12,872 nucleotides of DNA from CAZAIO01 sp964485235 (GTDB lineage Bacteria; Chloroflexota; Dehalococcoidia; GIF9; UBA5629): the NCBI GenBank assembly GCA_964485235.1, contig CAZAIO010000074.1, positions 1 through 12,872 of the forward strand. The letters run 5' to 3'. Below the pieces are notes generated by a model. The model made no database searches, had not been told where the DNA came from, and saw only the letters and a program-made list of their open reading frames with translations. Of this stretch, positions 1-8,463 are shown piece after piece. The translations under genes were made by a program, and so were the position numbers. How positions within the stretch are numbered: the stretch's first letter is position 1; every line of letters begins with the position of its first letter.

Positions 1-14
1 CCCAGCCATTTTTA

Positions 15-530
15 TCAGACAACAATGAAGATGGACGGTCCTGTAATACCGTCCATTTCTTTTATAGATTTACCTTTTTGTTTTGCCATTTCTTTGAGGT
101 CATTGAGATTGCCGGAATAAAGCGCGTCGGCGGGACATGAAGCTGAACAGGCAGGTTCCTGTCCGATTCCCGTACAGAAATCGCACATCTGCATTATACC
201 GTCTTTACCGAACTGCGGGACATTATAGGGGCATGCCGAAAGACATTCCCTGCATCCATTGCATTTAGAACGGTCAATTATTACGATGCCATCAGACTCT
301 CGTTTACTAATTGCTCCGGTCGGGCAAGCTGCCTTGCATACAGGATTCTCGCAATGCATACAGGACAGCGAAAAAAACGTCCTGACGATATCAGGATATT
401 TGCCGCTCCACGTTTCGACAACGTTTCGCCATTTCACACCGGGTTCAATATCGTGAGCGCTTTTACATGCCAGCTCGCATGTACGGCATTGTATACATCT
501 GCCTTCATCGAAATAAAAACCGTATTGCAT
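15..530 (-). CDS. Four-cluster [4Fe-4S] ferredoxin-type electron-transfer subunit of a molybdopterin oxidoreductase
   Basis: This 171-residue protein resembles the DmsB/PhsB/NrfC iron-sulfur subunits, which pass electrons between a molybdenum catalytic subunit and a membrane or soluble partner. All sixteen expected cysteines are visible in four groups: C12-C15-C18-C22, C57-C60-C65-C69, C90-C93-C96-C100 and C116-C119-C128-C132. By family knowledge these hold four [4Fe-4S] clusters, with ligands exchanged between the outer and inner groups. There is no signal peptide or membrane helix, so it should follow its partner's location. It is shorter than E. coli DmsB (about 205 residues), mostly after the last cysteine group. 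It starts 40 bases after the stop of the catalytic subunit, on the same strand, so the two are almost certainly co-transcribed. The Shine-Dalgarno is weak: an AAGG lies about 16 bases before the ATG. The family is clear; the physiological electron donor or acceptor is not. Confidence 0.93.
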   Translation of the reverse strand: MQYGFYFDEGRCIQCRTCELACKSAHDIEPGVKWRNVVETWSGKYPDIVRTFFSLSCMHCENPVCKAACPTGAISKRESDGIVIIDRSKCNGCRECLSACPYNVPQFGKDGIMQMCDFCTGIGQEPACSASCPADALYSGNLNDLKEMAKQKGKSIKEMDGITGPSIFIVV

Positions 531-570
531 AAATATTTACAGGAAACCTTTCTCAATAAGAATCATTTTA

Positions 571-2787
571 TTATTCGGCTTTCCTTACCTCCACAAGCGT
601 TTGCTTCGGCTGGGCTGTTACGAGCGGATCGAATGCTTTTTGCGGATCAGTGCTGTAGAGTATATTTACATTCGCTCCACCGTCTGTCAACGAGTAGTCG
701 GGTAAGCCGAGCTCATCACAACCCTGCCACCATCCATGAAGGCCCATTACTGTGTCAGGTCGTATTCCGGGAACGTAAACTGCTTTTAATTTTATCCAGC
801 CATGAGGAGATTCGACAATTACCCAGTCGCCGTCCTCTATACCGCGTGCTCTGGCAGTATCGGGATGAATATGTATCCAGGGGTATGGCTGGACCTCCCT
901 GAGATAAGGGATATTGCGCAACCATGCGTGATGATATACATCGGATGTATGCGTATCAAAAAATATAAGGGGATATTTACTCAGCAGTTCCGGCGTAGCT
1001 GTGGGGCTCTCAGGTGGTTCCACCCATTCAGGAAGCGGGTTGAACCCGTACTTTTCGAACGTGGTGTTATATATTGCCACTTTGCCCTGAGGAAGGTACG
1101 GAGCACTATCGAGCTGCGGACTAGCGGTGGAGAATATCTGGTCGTATTTTTCATATACTTCGGGCTTCATCCCAAAAACGATGCCGGTAGGATGAGACCG
1201 AAGTTCGTCTATTGTCATCCCGAAGTTCTCCAACTGGTAGTTCATGCAATCTTCCATGCTGCCGTTCCAGAATTCATCTCCATAGCCCATCCGGACAGCA
1301 AGGTCCAGCCAGAACTGATAGTCTGACTTGTAATCTCCAAGAGGCTCTACTACTTTATTTCGTGCCATGATCCAGTTGCCTCTTGCTTCAAACGGATGGT
1401 CGGACTCATACATGGTAGTAACAGGAATAACTATATCTGCCCAGGGCATTGAAGAGTTCTGCATTACGTCTATAACTACAAAAAAGTCTAATTTTTTCAA
1501 TGCTTCAATCACTCTGCGCGAGTTCCGTGTAATGACCGCAGGTTGAGTTCCCGGCGCGATTATCGTTTTAACAGGGTAGGGCTTCTCTGTAATTACGCTG
1601 TCGAGACAACGATAGTAGGCTGAGGAAATGCCTTCAACAAAGGGCTGGAAAAATGCTGGAAACTCGGGGCCTACCATCTTGTCGACTAAATCCTTTGTAT
1701 ATTTTTCTACTGGTCTTACAGGTTTTAATGCCGGCATTTCGCTGCCGGCAGGAATAATATTGCCCCCCGGTCTATCGATGTTCCCGGTTATTGCCATAAG
1801 AATAGCCACTGCACGTACGGCATTATTGGAGTCTACATTCTGGTCGAACCCGTTGCCTGCCAGTATGCAAGCCGACTTTGCGTTTGCATACAACCGTGCC
1901 AGCTCTTGGACCTGTTCGACCGGTAAACCGGTAATTTCTGCCGTCCACTCCGGCGTATATTTCTGTATATGCGGGATGAGCTTATCAAAACCGTAGCACC
2001 ATCGTGATACAAACTCAGCATCGTACAGGTGCTCATTAACGATCACGTTGAGCATGCCCAGTGCAAGTGCCGCGTTCGTACCGGGCCGGATTGGGACCCA
2101 CATATCAGCTTTGGCAGCGTCCGGTTGCATCTCCGGTTTGATAACCACCAGCTTTGCCCCTCTTTCCTTAGCGTCCAGTATTCTTTTAATGGTGCCCATA
2201 GGAGTACTTGCATAAACCGGATTCGCAGTCCAGACTATAATTACATCGGAGTGCTCAAAGTCCGGTCCTCCTACGCCAAGAAGAGGGTATCCGGTAGTGT
2301 AAGCAAATGCGAAAGCTCTCTGTATAGCGCAGATGCCACTGTGTCCATAATTCGGACTGCCGTGCACTGTTAGAAACCTGATAAAATAATCCTTATAGGA
2401 ACGATGTTGAGGGGATAAGATAGCGAGAGATTCAGGGCCAAACTTTTCTTTTTGTTCGAGGAGCCTGTTCGCAATAATATCAACCGCCTCATCCCAGGTA
2501 ATCCTCTCGAATTTACCTTCACCCTTTTCACCTGTTCTTTTTAAAGGGTATTTCAGACGTTGCGGTGAATAAAGCCATTGGACCGAGGCATATGCCTTCG
2601 GACACAGCTTCCCGTTATTGATCGGGGATTCCTTCATCCCTTCAATGCGTACCAGTTTGCCATCTCTCACATAGCAATTAATACCGCATCCCATCGACGG
2701 GCCACACATCGAGCAGAAAGTGGGAACCATACGTTCGCCTGTGGCAAATGACATGTGCTTATCTGTTGAATATCCGGTCTTTTTCAT
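571..2787 (-). CDS. Molybdopterin-dependent oxidoreductase catalytic subunit (DMSO reductase/CISM superfamily), substrate unknown
   Basis: This 738-residue enzyme has the standard layout of the DMSO-reductase superfamily. An N-terminal [4Fe-4S] site uses C25, C28, probably C34 (C38 is an alternative) and C62. Two molybdopterin-dinucleotide-binding regions follow, and the C-terminal dinucleotide-binding domain spans about 606-735, with the HGWW and GGANVN signatures. In the stretch after GSPNYGHSG, C153 sits where polysulfide/thiosulfate-reductase and Cys-type formate-dehydrogenase relatives carry the molybdenum ligand, so a Cys-Mo enzyme is inferred. No twin-arginine signal is present in the first 25 residues, unlike exported PsrA/PhsA/DmsA proteins; a cytoplasmic site is therefore likely. 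The third cluster cysteine is spaced CX2CX5C, two residues longer than the usual CX2CX3C. The gene is followed after 40 bases by its iron-sulfur subunit. The substrate could be a sulfur compound, formate or another small molecule; sequence alone does not settle it. The ATG start has only a weak AGG upstream. Confidence 0.92.
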   Translation of the reverse strand: MKKTGYSTDKHMSFATGERMVPTFCSMCGPSMGCGINCYVRDGKLVRIEGMKESPINNGKLCPKAYASVQWLYSPQRLKYPLKRTGEKGEGKFERITWDEAVDIIANRLLEQKEKFGPESLAILSPQHRSYKDYFIRFLTVHGSPNYGHSGICAIQRAFAFAYTTGYPLLGVGGPDFEHSDVIIVWTANPVYASTPMGTIKRILDAKERGAKLVVIKPEMQPDAAKADMWVPIRPGTNAALALGMLNVIVNEHLYDAEFVSRWCYGFDKLIPHIQKYTPEWTAEITGLPVEQVQELARLYANAKSACILAGNGFDQNVDSNNAVRAVAILMAITGNIDRPGGNIIPAGSEMPALKPVRPVEKYTKDLVDKMVGPEFPAFFQPFVEGISSAYYRCLDSVITEKPYPVKTIIAPGTQPAVITRNSRRVIEALKKLDFFVVIDVMQNSSMPWADIVIPVTTMYESDHPFEARGNWIMARNKVVEPLGDYKSDYQFWLDLAVRMGYGDEFWNGSMEDCMNYQLENFGMTIDELRSHPTGIVFGMKPEVYEKYDQIFSTASPQLDSAPYLPQGKVAIYNTTFEKYGFNPLPEWVEPPESPTATPELLSKYPLIFFDTHTSDVYHHAWLRNIPYLREVQPYPWIHIHPDTARARGIEDGDWVIVESPHGWIKLKAVYVPGIRPDTVMGLHGWWQGCDELGLPDYSLTDGGANVNILYSTDPQKAFDPLVTAQPKQTLVEVRKAE

Positions 2788-2841
2788 AACGCCTGATTTT
2801 ATAATACTTCCATTTTAAGGAGTAAGAAAAATAGTTCTATT

Positions 2842-2875
2842 ACTTTACCTGCAATAGTTCTATGTTGCAAGTAAA
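2842..2875 (-). promoter_or_regulatory. Candidate promoter overlapped by an 11-bp dyad, upstream of the molybdenum-enzyme operon
   Basis: On the minus strand TTGCAA (2865-2870) and TAAAGT (2842-2847) are separated by 17 bases and match the sigma-70 boxes 4/6 each. The same bases form an imperfect inverted repeat, with arms 2844-2854 and 2865-2875, a 10-base centre and one mismatch; read as minus-strand RNA the mismatch becomes a G-U pair. No U-tract follows directly, so it is a poor terminator. Its place over both promoter boxes suggests an operator. The 11-base motif AATAGTTCTAT also occurs twice as a direct repeat (2830-2840 and 2853-2863). The promoter call is tentative. Confidence 0.35.
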
Positions 2876-2934
2876 ATCATGTAGAACAGGATGTGGAGTT
2901 AAGTGCGTGATATTCGTATTACGACTTATAGTTG

Positions 2935-5900
2935 TTACCAGTTAGTAAAAGAGCGCACTTCGGAAAATGTACTCCAGTTCGCATCATTGCCGGCCCGTAC
3001 TCTCCAGTAGTATATCGTTCCGTCATTCGTATACCCGCTATCCGTGTATGTTTGTACATTGCCGACATTGCCAAAGAATTTACGGGTCTTTCTGCTCCAG
3101 GTAACGCAATCAGAATTTACTTCCAGCCAGTACTGGTTCGCATTAGTGATTGCCGACCAGGAATATATGACGGTATTGCTTTTTATAGAAGCATTATCCA
3201 GCGGTGCAGCAAGCGACGGAGCTGTCAAACTGCCCACGAGTCCGCTTATGAAACTACATGGTTCGGACCATGCGCTCCAATGAGAACCATCGCTTGCTTT
3301 AACTCTCCAGTAATATTCGGTACCGTCATTGGGCAAGTCGGTTAGTTTCTGTGATGTTGTTTTACCAACGATTTTATAGAAAAACCGGTTCTTCGAGTTC
3401 CATAATTCATCGCTGTTAACTTCCAGAAAATAGTATTGGGCATTTTTTACGGCTTTCCATTTTACCAGTGTAGATTTGCCGGATAACGTAGATTCATCTG
3501 CCGGCTCTACCGGTACAGGAGCAGGCAGTCCGAAATTGATGAAGCAGAAACTTTCTGAAGGAGTACTCCACCCGGTTTCATTACCTGCTCTCACACGCCA
3601 GTAATAATATGTGCCGTCGTTTAAATAGCCGTTATCTGTATATTCGGTAACATTCCCCACATCTTTAAGTTGTTTCCATTTCCGGGAGTCCCAGTCCTTA
3701 TCGGTGTTTACTTCAAGAAGATATCTATCGGCGTTCTCTTTGGCTTCCCATTTATATGTAATAGTATTTCCGTTAACAGTAGTCCCGTCTTCCGGCGATA
3801 TTATTGTTGGCGATGACGGTATTTGGGCACGGATATTGATAAAACTCCAGGTTTCAGAAGATGTTTTCCATTCCGAGCCGTTGCTGCTTCTTACCCGCCA
3901 GTAATAGACCGTCCCGTCCTCTTTAAATCCGGATACAATGTATTCATCTACATTTCCTACAATTTCATTGAAGATACTGGTATAAGGGTCCCATCCGGGG
4001 TCCGAGTTGATTTCCAATAAATATGTTGTCGCACTGGCAACAGGCAACCATTTAAATAATATTGAACTGCCTGCAATCTGTGCTCCGCTTTCGGGTAATA
4101 CCAGCAGGGGCGATGCAACGGTATATACACAAGTAGGGGACCATACACTCCAGTCAGAATCGTTTCCGGCACGTAGACGCACATAATATGTTGTATTCTG
4201 TAATGAGTATCCTGAGTCTATATATTCCGTAGCATTTTCAACAATTTTATAGAGTTTGCGCGTCTGCATATTCCATGATGACTGAGTATTAACTTCGATT
4301 AAATACCTGTTTGCTCCTTCTACTTCATCCCATGAATAAGTGACTGTGGGGATGCCGATGACATCGCCCGGTTCAGGGCTTACAATATCCGGAGCAGATG
4401 GTTGCTCAATGTTTATGAAGGAATTGGTTAATGACCATGAACTCCAAATTGTGGCATTACCTGCTCTCACGCGCCAGTAATATGTCGTTCCGTCGTTTGG
4501 AAAATCATTGAGTGTAATTGTATTGGAATTCACATTGACATAATATACCCTATTATCGATATCCCATGATTCACTGCTGTTGACTTCAAGTATATACCTG
4601 GTAGCAGTCGTTACCGTGTTCCATTCAAAGGTAATTGAAGTACCGGTGACAATGCCTTTATCAACGGGGGATTGAAGAGTGGGAGTTGTGGGATCAAGGC
4701 TGTGGGGAGATATGATCATAACCTGTTTCGGCGCTGACCATGCTGACGACGTATCAATTGTTATAGCCTGTACCCTGATCTCATATGTACCGTTGCTGTT
4801 CCATGAATGCGATATTGATACCGGTGTACCGGAACGAATATAATCAGTCTCGGTCATGGTATTATCGCCCCAATCAAATAGATATTTTATTTCTTCGCTA
4901 TCTTTGTCTGATGTAATTGCTGTATATTCATAGGATATATCCGTGAAACCTGTATCCCGACCTTCCGGTGTTGACGGTGTCGAAGGTCTGGAATAAATGG
5001 TAACTGTCTTCCCTGTCGACCAGTACGATATAGCTGATTGACTGTCCCTTGCCATAACTTTAATAGAATATTGTCCCGGATTATTCCATGAATGCGTCGC
5101 AACACCGGTTGCTCCAGAATCAAAGTATCCGGTTTCTGATGTTGTATCATCGTTCCAATAGAAGACATACTTTATTCTGTTACCATCGATATCTGTGGAT
5201 GATGTTGAATATGTGTAAAGTGTGTCTGTATAACCTGAGAGAGTTCCGGATACCGGCAGCGGAGTATCAGGCGGGTTGTTGACCGGTGCATTAATGACAA
5301 TAACTGCCGGAACAGACCAGTCAGTGCTGTTCCATGATGTATCTATCGCTTTAACACGTATCTGGTAGGTGCCCGGATCATGCCATATGTGTGTTCGCGC
5401 AACCGGAACATTATTTTCCATAAAATCGGATTCGGTTATAATGCCATCTCCCCAATCGATGACATACTTCAGGCGATCGTTCTCTTTATCGAAAGAACAG
5501 GACTGATAAGTATATGCAGTGCCGATTATACCGGATGGGGGCCCCGAAGGTTTTGCGGGTATTTCAGGCGGACTATTGACGGGTTTCACCTCAATAGTAA
5601 ATTTGGCGACTTTGCCAAAAACATTGTCCTGTCCTTGCTTCATCTGAAAAACGATACTATATATTCCGGGTGATGATGGGGAGACTATCTCACCAGTATT
5701 AAACAGGCATGTATCGCCCGGGTATATAGGTCCTCCGTTTTCAGGAGTGATATCGATTTGCCGTACAATTCCCGGGAAAGAGTCAAGTCCTGAGATAAGG
5801 GCCAGTCCATATTGTAGTCGATGGTCCCATATAGAAGTTCCCGTATTCAACATTTCAATAGAAAGAGCAAATGATTGCCCGGAGGAGACTTCCACTGTGC

Positions 5901-6987
5901 CGGCTATATCTGACAGTTCAGCGTCATCTGATATATTCTCGAAATGCTCTACAATATTGTCCGTAACTGTTATTATGTCATCACAATCAAAGGCGGGATA
6001 TTCAATAATCGTATTATCCGGAAAACATGATTTTCTATTATTTACGATAAGATATACATCATCGCTTCTATAAGGGCTTATCAGCAGTCCGTTCGAACCG
6101 AATTCACTTGAAATAAAATCCGAAATGCCATCGGGCCAGCCTTCATACAAGCTGAGACAAAATGACGATGATTTAATTATGGCGTCCCCGGTCCAGCCGG
6201 GAACTGACGACATCTCGTCGAGTACCGTGAAAGGAGAGAGTGTATTGGTTTTGTCGATCACATAATAAAGCTTTTGGTTCTGAAGCCAGTATAGCCTGTT
6301 CTGATACGGACCATCGGACGGGCTGACCAGTGTCCTGTCACAGGGATAAGTATGCAGTGAAATGAATTCAGACGGATTGTACCACTGAGTAATATCTCCC
6401 GGAGGATCATATGCCGGAAACGAGTTTATATTTTCATATGCTCCTTTTTTTATCGCGAAGTATAAATAGGCGATATCAGATACTTCTTGTGTATTTACCT
6501 CAGTATCGCTTACAACACCAATGAACTGACCTAGTGCTACAGGTTGATTTATTTCAATCTGGATATCTTCGTCCAGATTACCATATAGACTGCATACATG
6601 TTCGTCACCTGTATAATGTTCGATTATAACTGTCATCCCGTATGTCATGGTATAGCCGGCGAATTTCACGATTCCGTTGCCCGAGGAATATACCGGTGTA
6701 TTTTTTTTAACGTCAAAAGTTTCGCCCAGACACAGACCATAGTCGGATAATTTTCCGAAATCAAAAGAAACGGGCCATCCGTCATGGATCGGGAATGAAA
6801 AGCCGGGCGCAGTAATATTCCCCGATGTACTCGCTTGAATTATCTCAGTTTCCAGAGGAGTATCGTTATCACCGGCGAGTACATTTCCCGTTATAACGAG
6901 ACCATAAAAGGGAAGTGCTACGGTAAACGCAGCAAGCAGGAAAATAAAAATATTCTTATAGTGAATCTTTAGCTCTTTCCAATACAT
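2935..6987 (-). CDS. Large exported multidomain surface protein: inactive M23-like domain, NBR1-like Ig domain, three PKD domains, six Fn3-like repeats
   Basis: This 1350-residue protein begins with a basic segment and a hydrophobic helix (about 12-38), a signal peptide or membrane anchor. Residues 66-190 follow the fold pattern of M23/LytM peptidases (the TPVYSSGNGIV and QPVALGQFIGVV strands). The metal and catalytic histidines are absent: the first-motif His is replaced by C86 or a neighbour, the YxHL site reads YGNL (N137), and HLHF reads YLYF (Y174, Y176). It should not cleave peptides. Residues 210-350 hold two strands, near 232-245 and 311-323, that look like a pair of surface-repeat units. 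Residues 365-468 resemble an NBR1-type Ig domain (NTGTSIW, PGIYSIVFQM). Three PKD domains follow (471-760), then six repeats of about 95 residues (765-1350). No sorting signal or C-terminal helix is visible. An adhesive or structural role outside the cell is inferred. The ATG lacks a clear Shine-Dalgarno. The specific function is unknown. Confidence 0.85.
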   Translation of the reverse strand: MYWKELKIHYKNIFIFLLAAFTVALPFYGLVITGNVLAGDNDTPLETEIIQASTSGNITAPGFSFPIHDGWPVSFDFGKLSDYGLCLGETFDVKKNTPVYSSGNGIVKFAGYTMTYGMTVIIEHYTGDEHVCSLYGNLDEDIQIEINQPVALGQFIGVVSDTEVNTQEVSDIAYLYFAIKKGAYENINSFPAYDPPGDITQWYNPSEFISLHTYPCDRTLVSPSDGPYQNRLYWLQNQKLYYVIDKTNTLSPFTVLDEMSSVPGWTGDAIIKSSSFCLSLYEGWPDGISDFISSEFGSNGLLISPYRSDDVYLIVNNRKSCFPDNTIIEYPAFDCDDIITVTDNIVEHFENISDDAELSDIAGTVEVSSGQSFALSIEMLNTGTSIWDHRLQYGLALISGLDSFPGIVRQIDITPENGGPIYPGDTCLFNTGEIVSPSSPGIYSIVFQMKQGQDNVFGKVAKFTIEVKPVNSPPEIPAKPSGPPSGIIGTAYTYQSCSFDKENDRLKYVIDWGDGIITESDFMENNVPVARTHIWHDPGTYQIRVKAIDTSWNSTDWSVPAVIVINAPVNNPPDTPLPVSGTLSGYTDTLYTYSTSSTDIDGNRIKYVFYWNDDTTSETGYFDSGATGVATHSWNNPGQYSIKVMARDSQSAISYWSTGKTVTIYSRPSTPSTPEGRDTGFTDISYEYTAITSDKDSEEIKYLFDWGDNTMTETDYIRSGTPVSISHSWNSNGTYEIRVQAITIDTSSAWSAPKQVMIISPHSLDPTTPTLQSPVDKGIVTGTSITFEWNTVTTATRYILEVNSSESWDIDNRVYYVNVNSNTITLNDFPNDGTTYYWRVRAGNATIWSSWSLTNSFINIEQPSAPDIVSPEPGDVIGIPTVTYSWDEVEGANRYLIEVNTQSSWNMQTRKLYKIVENATEYIDSGYSLQNTTYYVRLRAGNDSDWSVWSPTCVYTVASPLLVLPESGAQIAGSSILFKWLPVASATTYLLEINSDPGWDPYTSIFNEIVGNVDEYIVSGFKEDGTVYYWRVRSSNGSEWKTSSETWSFINIRAQIPSSPTIISPEDGTTVNGNTITYKWEAKENADRYLLEVNTDKDWDSRKWKQLKDVGNVTEYTDNGYLNDGTYYYWRVRAGNETGWSTPSESFCFINFGLPAPVPVEPADESTLSGKSTLVKWKAVKNAQYYFLEVNSDELWNSKNRFFYKIVGKTTSQKLTDLPNDGTEYYWRVKASDGSHWSAWSEPCSFISGLVGSLTAPSLAAPLDNASIKSNTVIYSWSAITNANQYWLEVNSDCVTWSRKTRKFFGNVGNVQTYTDSGYTNDGTIYYWRVRAGNDANWSTFSEVRSFTNW
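2938..4695 (-). repeat. Six tandem Fn3-like protein repeats (about 95 residues each)
   Basis: Residues 765-1350 of the large surface protein contain six copies of one module. Each has a W in strand B, a (Y)LEVN(S/T) strand, a W a few residues later, the near-invariant DGTxYYWRVRAGN block and a WSxxSE/WSxWS ending followed by SFIN or similar. The second copy is the most divergent: its DGT is replaced by NTT and YYWRVR by YYVRLR. The module looks like a fibronectin type III sandwich. The repeats are diverged at DNA level, so this is an old protein-level array, not a recent DNA duplication. Confidence 0.85.
4708..5577 (-). repeat. Three tandem PKD domains
   Basis: Residues 471-760 of the large surface protein form three modules of about 95 residues. 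Each starts with a proline-rich PxxPxxPSG-type linker, contains a YVIDWGDG-like strand (FYWNDDT in the second, FDWGDNT in the third), and ends with a HSWxxxGxYxIxVxA strand and a W-S pair. These are the marks of PKD domains, which form extracellular beta sandwiches. The second copy has lost the WGD signature (WND). Confidence 0.87.
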
Positions 6988-7320
6988 ATTTATACATGCT
7001 GATGGTCAGCCCTATCTACTGTCTAGCTGCCGGAAGAATATATAATATACGTCTTTATGAAGGATATATTCGTTAGTTTTAATATCTTCTTGATACTGAA
7101 ACCTCCACCCATACAGATACACCCAGTATCTTATTTTGAACGTGGTGAGTAAATAGCACATTAGTAACATTACATATGGTTATAAAGTACTATGAAGCTG
7201 TACTGGTTGTTTTGAAATGGAATGTTAGGTATTTATTACGATAAGAAATGGGTTTAGTTGGGCCGGTCAGGAATTGAATACTGATGACCAATATCATACG
7301 AAGGCAGAAACAAGCCGTAT
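6988..7320. other. Gene-free stretch of 333 bases between the surface protein and the membrane protease
   Basis: I see no coding region, RNA gene or convincing terminator here. It should contain the promoter of the surface protein (minus strand) and the 3' end of the protease transcript. AT-rich blocks near 7035-7050 could contribute a minus-strand -10 element, but no matching -35 box stands out. An upstream Shine-Dalgarno for the surface-protein ATG is also missing. Confidence 0.5.
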
Positions 7321-8463
7321 TTATTGTTGTTTGTGCATCTTGAGGTCAGAGCGGATTTTCGGAAGCCGGAGAAGGTCCTCATATGAAATAACGCCCATGA
7401 TTTTATCGTCTTCTACTACTGGAACATGCAGGATACTCATTTTTTCCATATTTTCCAGTATTGAAAGAGCTTCATGGGACGGGTGAACCGTGAAAAGAGA
7501 ATTCTTAGATATCATTGCATCTTTTACTGTGGTCGATTGCCATTGGTTCTGCGGGATATTCTTTATGTGCTTCAAAGAGATAAGTCCATCCAGCTTGTGA
7601 TCAGATACTACCATAAACCATTTGATACCCTTCGTTAGCATGGAAAGGTTAATGATTTGTTGTATGCTCGTATTAGGAGTGGTTGAAGGAAAATTTGTAT
7701 CCATCAAATCGATTGCCTTAAAACCATGGATGGCATCGCGAAGTGATGCTTCGCGGTAGCTCACTATTGCGGATGTTTCCAGAAACCAGCCAACAAAAGC
7801 AAACCATAATCCGAATATCCATCTATTGGTTATGAACATAAAACAAAGGCCGCCGATAATAAAAATATATCCCACAATACGACCGACCAGAGTAGCGGTG
7901 CGGGTACCTCTTAAATAATTACCGGTATTGCGCCATATAATGGACCGTAATATCCTGCCTCCGTCAAGTGGAAATCCGGGAATAAGGTTGAATAAAGCCA
8001 TAAATCCGTTCATATAAGCAAGCCAGAGTGCAAATGTAGAGAGTAATATATCAAAATTCGACAATGCAAAAGATATTCCATAATAAATAGCTGCAATAGT
8101 GATGCTTGCGAGAGGGCCTAGAAGTGCAATCAGTATTTCAATTGACGGGTTGTTCGCCTCTTTGTCGATATGCGATACACCGCCGAACATAAAAAGTGTT
8201 ATATCCTTTACCGGGATCTTGTTTTTTATAGCAATAAGACTGTGGGCAAGCTCATGAATAATAATTGACACGAAAAATAACAGACTGGCGATTATTCCGC
8301 CGATTATCCGGTACCATAATATATAGGGGGCCGGTGCAGGTAAATAGGCGATCAAAGTAACGGTGATTAAAATGAATACAAAGAACCAGGTAAAATGGAT
8401 TCGTATGGGTATGCCAAAAAGTTTACCTATGCTCAGACTACTTTCCATCGTATAGCTGTTCAT
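7321..8463 (-). CDS. Site-2-type membrane zinc metalloprotease (M50 family) with two C-terminal CBS domains
   Basis: This 380-residue protein is an intramembrane protease of the SpoIVFB/Rip3-like branch of M50. The zinc-binding HELAH lies at 70-74 inside a hydrophobic segment, and the second active-site motif, FNLIPGFPLDGG, gives the metal-binding D167. Hydrophobic segments lie near 22-42, 52-72, 108-132, 136-160 and 192-228. Two CBS domains follow, at about 250-305 and 313-370; in relatives these bind adenine nucleotides and are thought to tune activity. The active-site residues are intact, so it should be active. Substrates of this family are usually anti-sigma factors or membrane-bound regulators; none is encoded nearby. 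It is divergent from the polyamine operon. The start could be 8463 or the ATG at 8448; neither has a good Shine-Dalgarno. Confidence 0.93.
   Translation of the reverse strand: MNSYTMESSLSIGKLFGIPIRIHFTWFFVFILITVTLIAYLPAPAPYILWYRIIGGIIASLLFFVSIIIHELAHSLIAIKNKIPVKDITLFMFGGVSHIDKEANNPSIEILIALLGPLASITIAAIYYGISFALSNFDILLSTFALWLAYMNGFMALFNLIPGFPLDGGRILRSIIWRNTGNYLRGTRTATLVGRIVGYIFIIGGLCFMFITNRWIFGLWFAFVGWFLETSAIVSYREASLRDAIHGFKAIDLMDTNFPSTTPNTSIQQIINLSMLTKGIKWFMVVSDHKLDGLISLKHIKNIPQNQWQSTTVKDAMISKNSLFTVHPSHEALSILENMEKMSILHVPVVEDDKIMGVISYEDLLRLPKIRSDLKMHKQQ

Noticed and set aside
354..1326. Long plus-strand open frames (182 and 174 codons) across the molybdenum-enzyme operon
   Set aside because: They lie antisense to two genes with intact conserved motifs and show no recognisable protein features; they are shadows of the real frames.
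2844..2875. Inverted repeat after the surface-protein gene as an intrinsic terminator
   Set aside because: The stem is AT-rich and no U-run follows directly on either strand; a regulatory dyad fits better.
2932..3345. Plus-strand frame of 137 codons over the end of the surface-protein gene
   Set aside because: It mirrors the repetitive Fn3-like coding sequence on the other strand, and similar frames recur over the other repeats.
2938..4695. CRISPR array or recent DNA tandem repeat
   Set aside because: The periodicity (about 285 bases) comes from coding for protein modules; the DNA copies are diverged and there are no short identical repeats with spacers.
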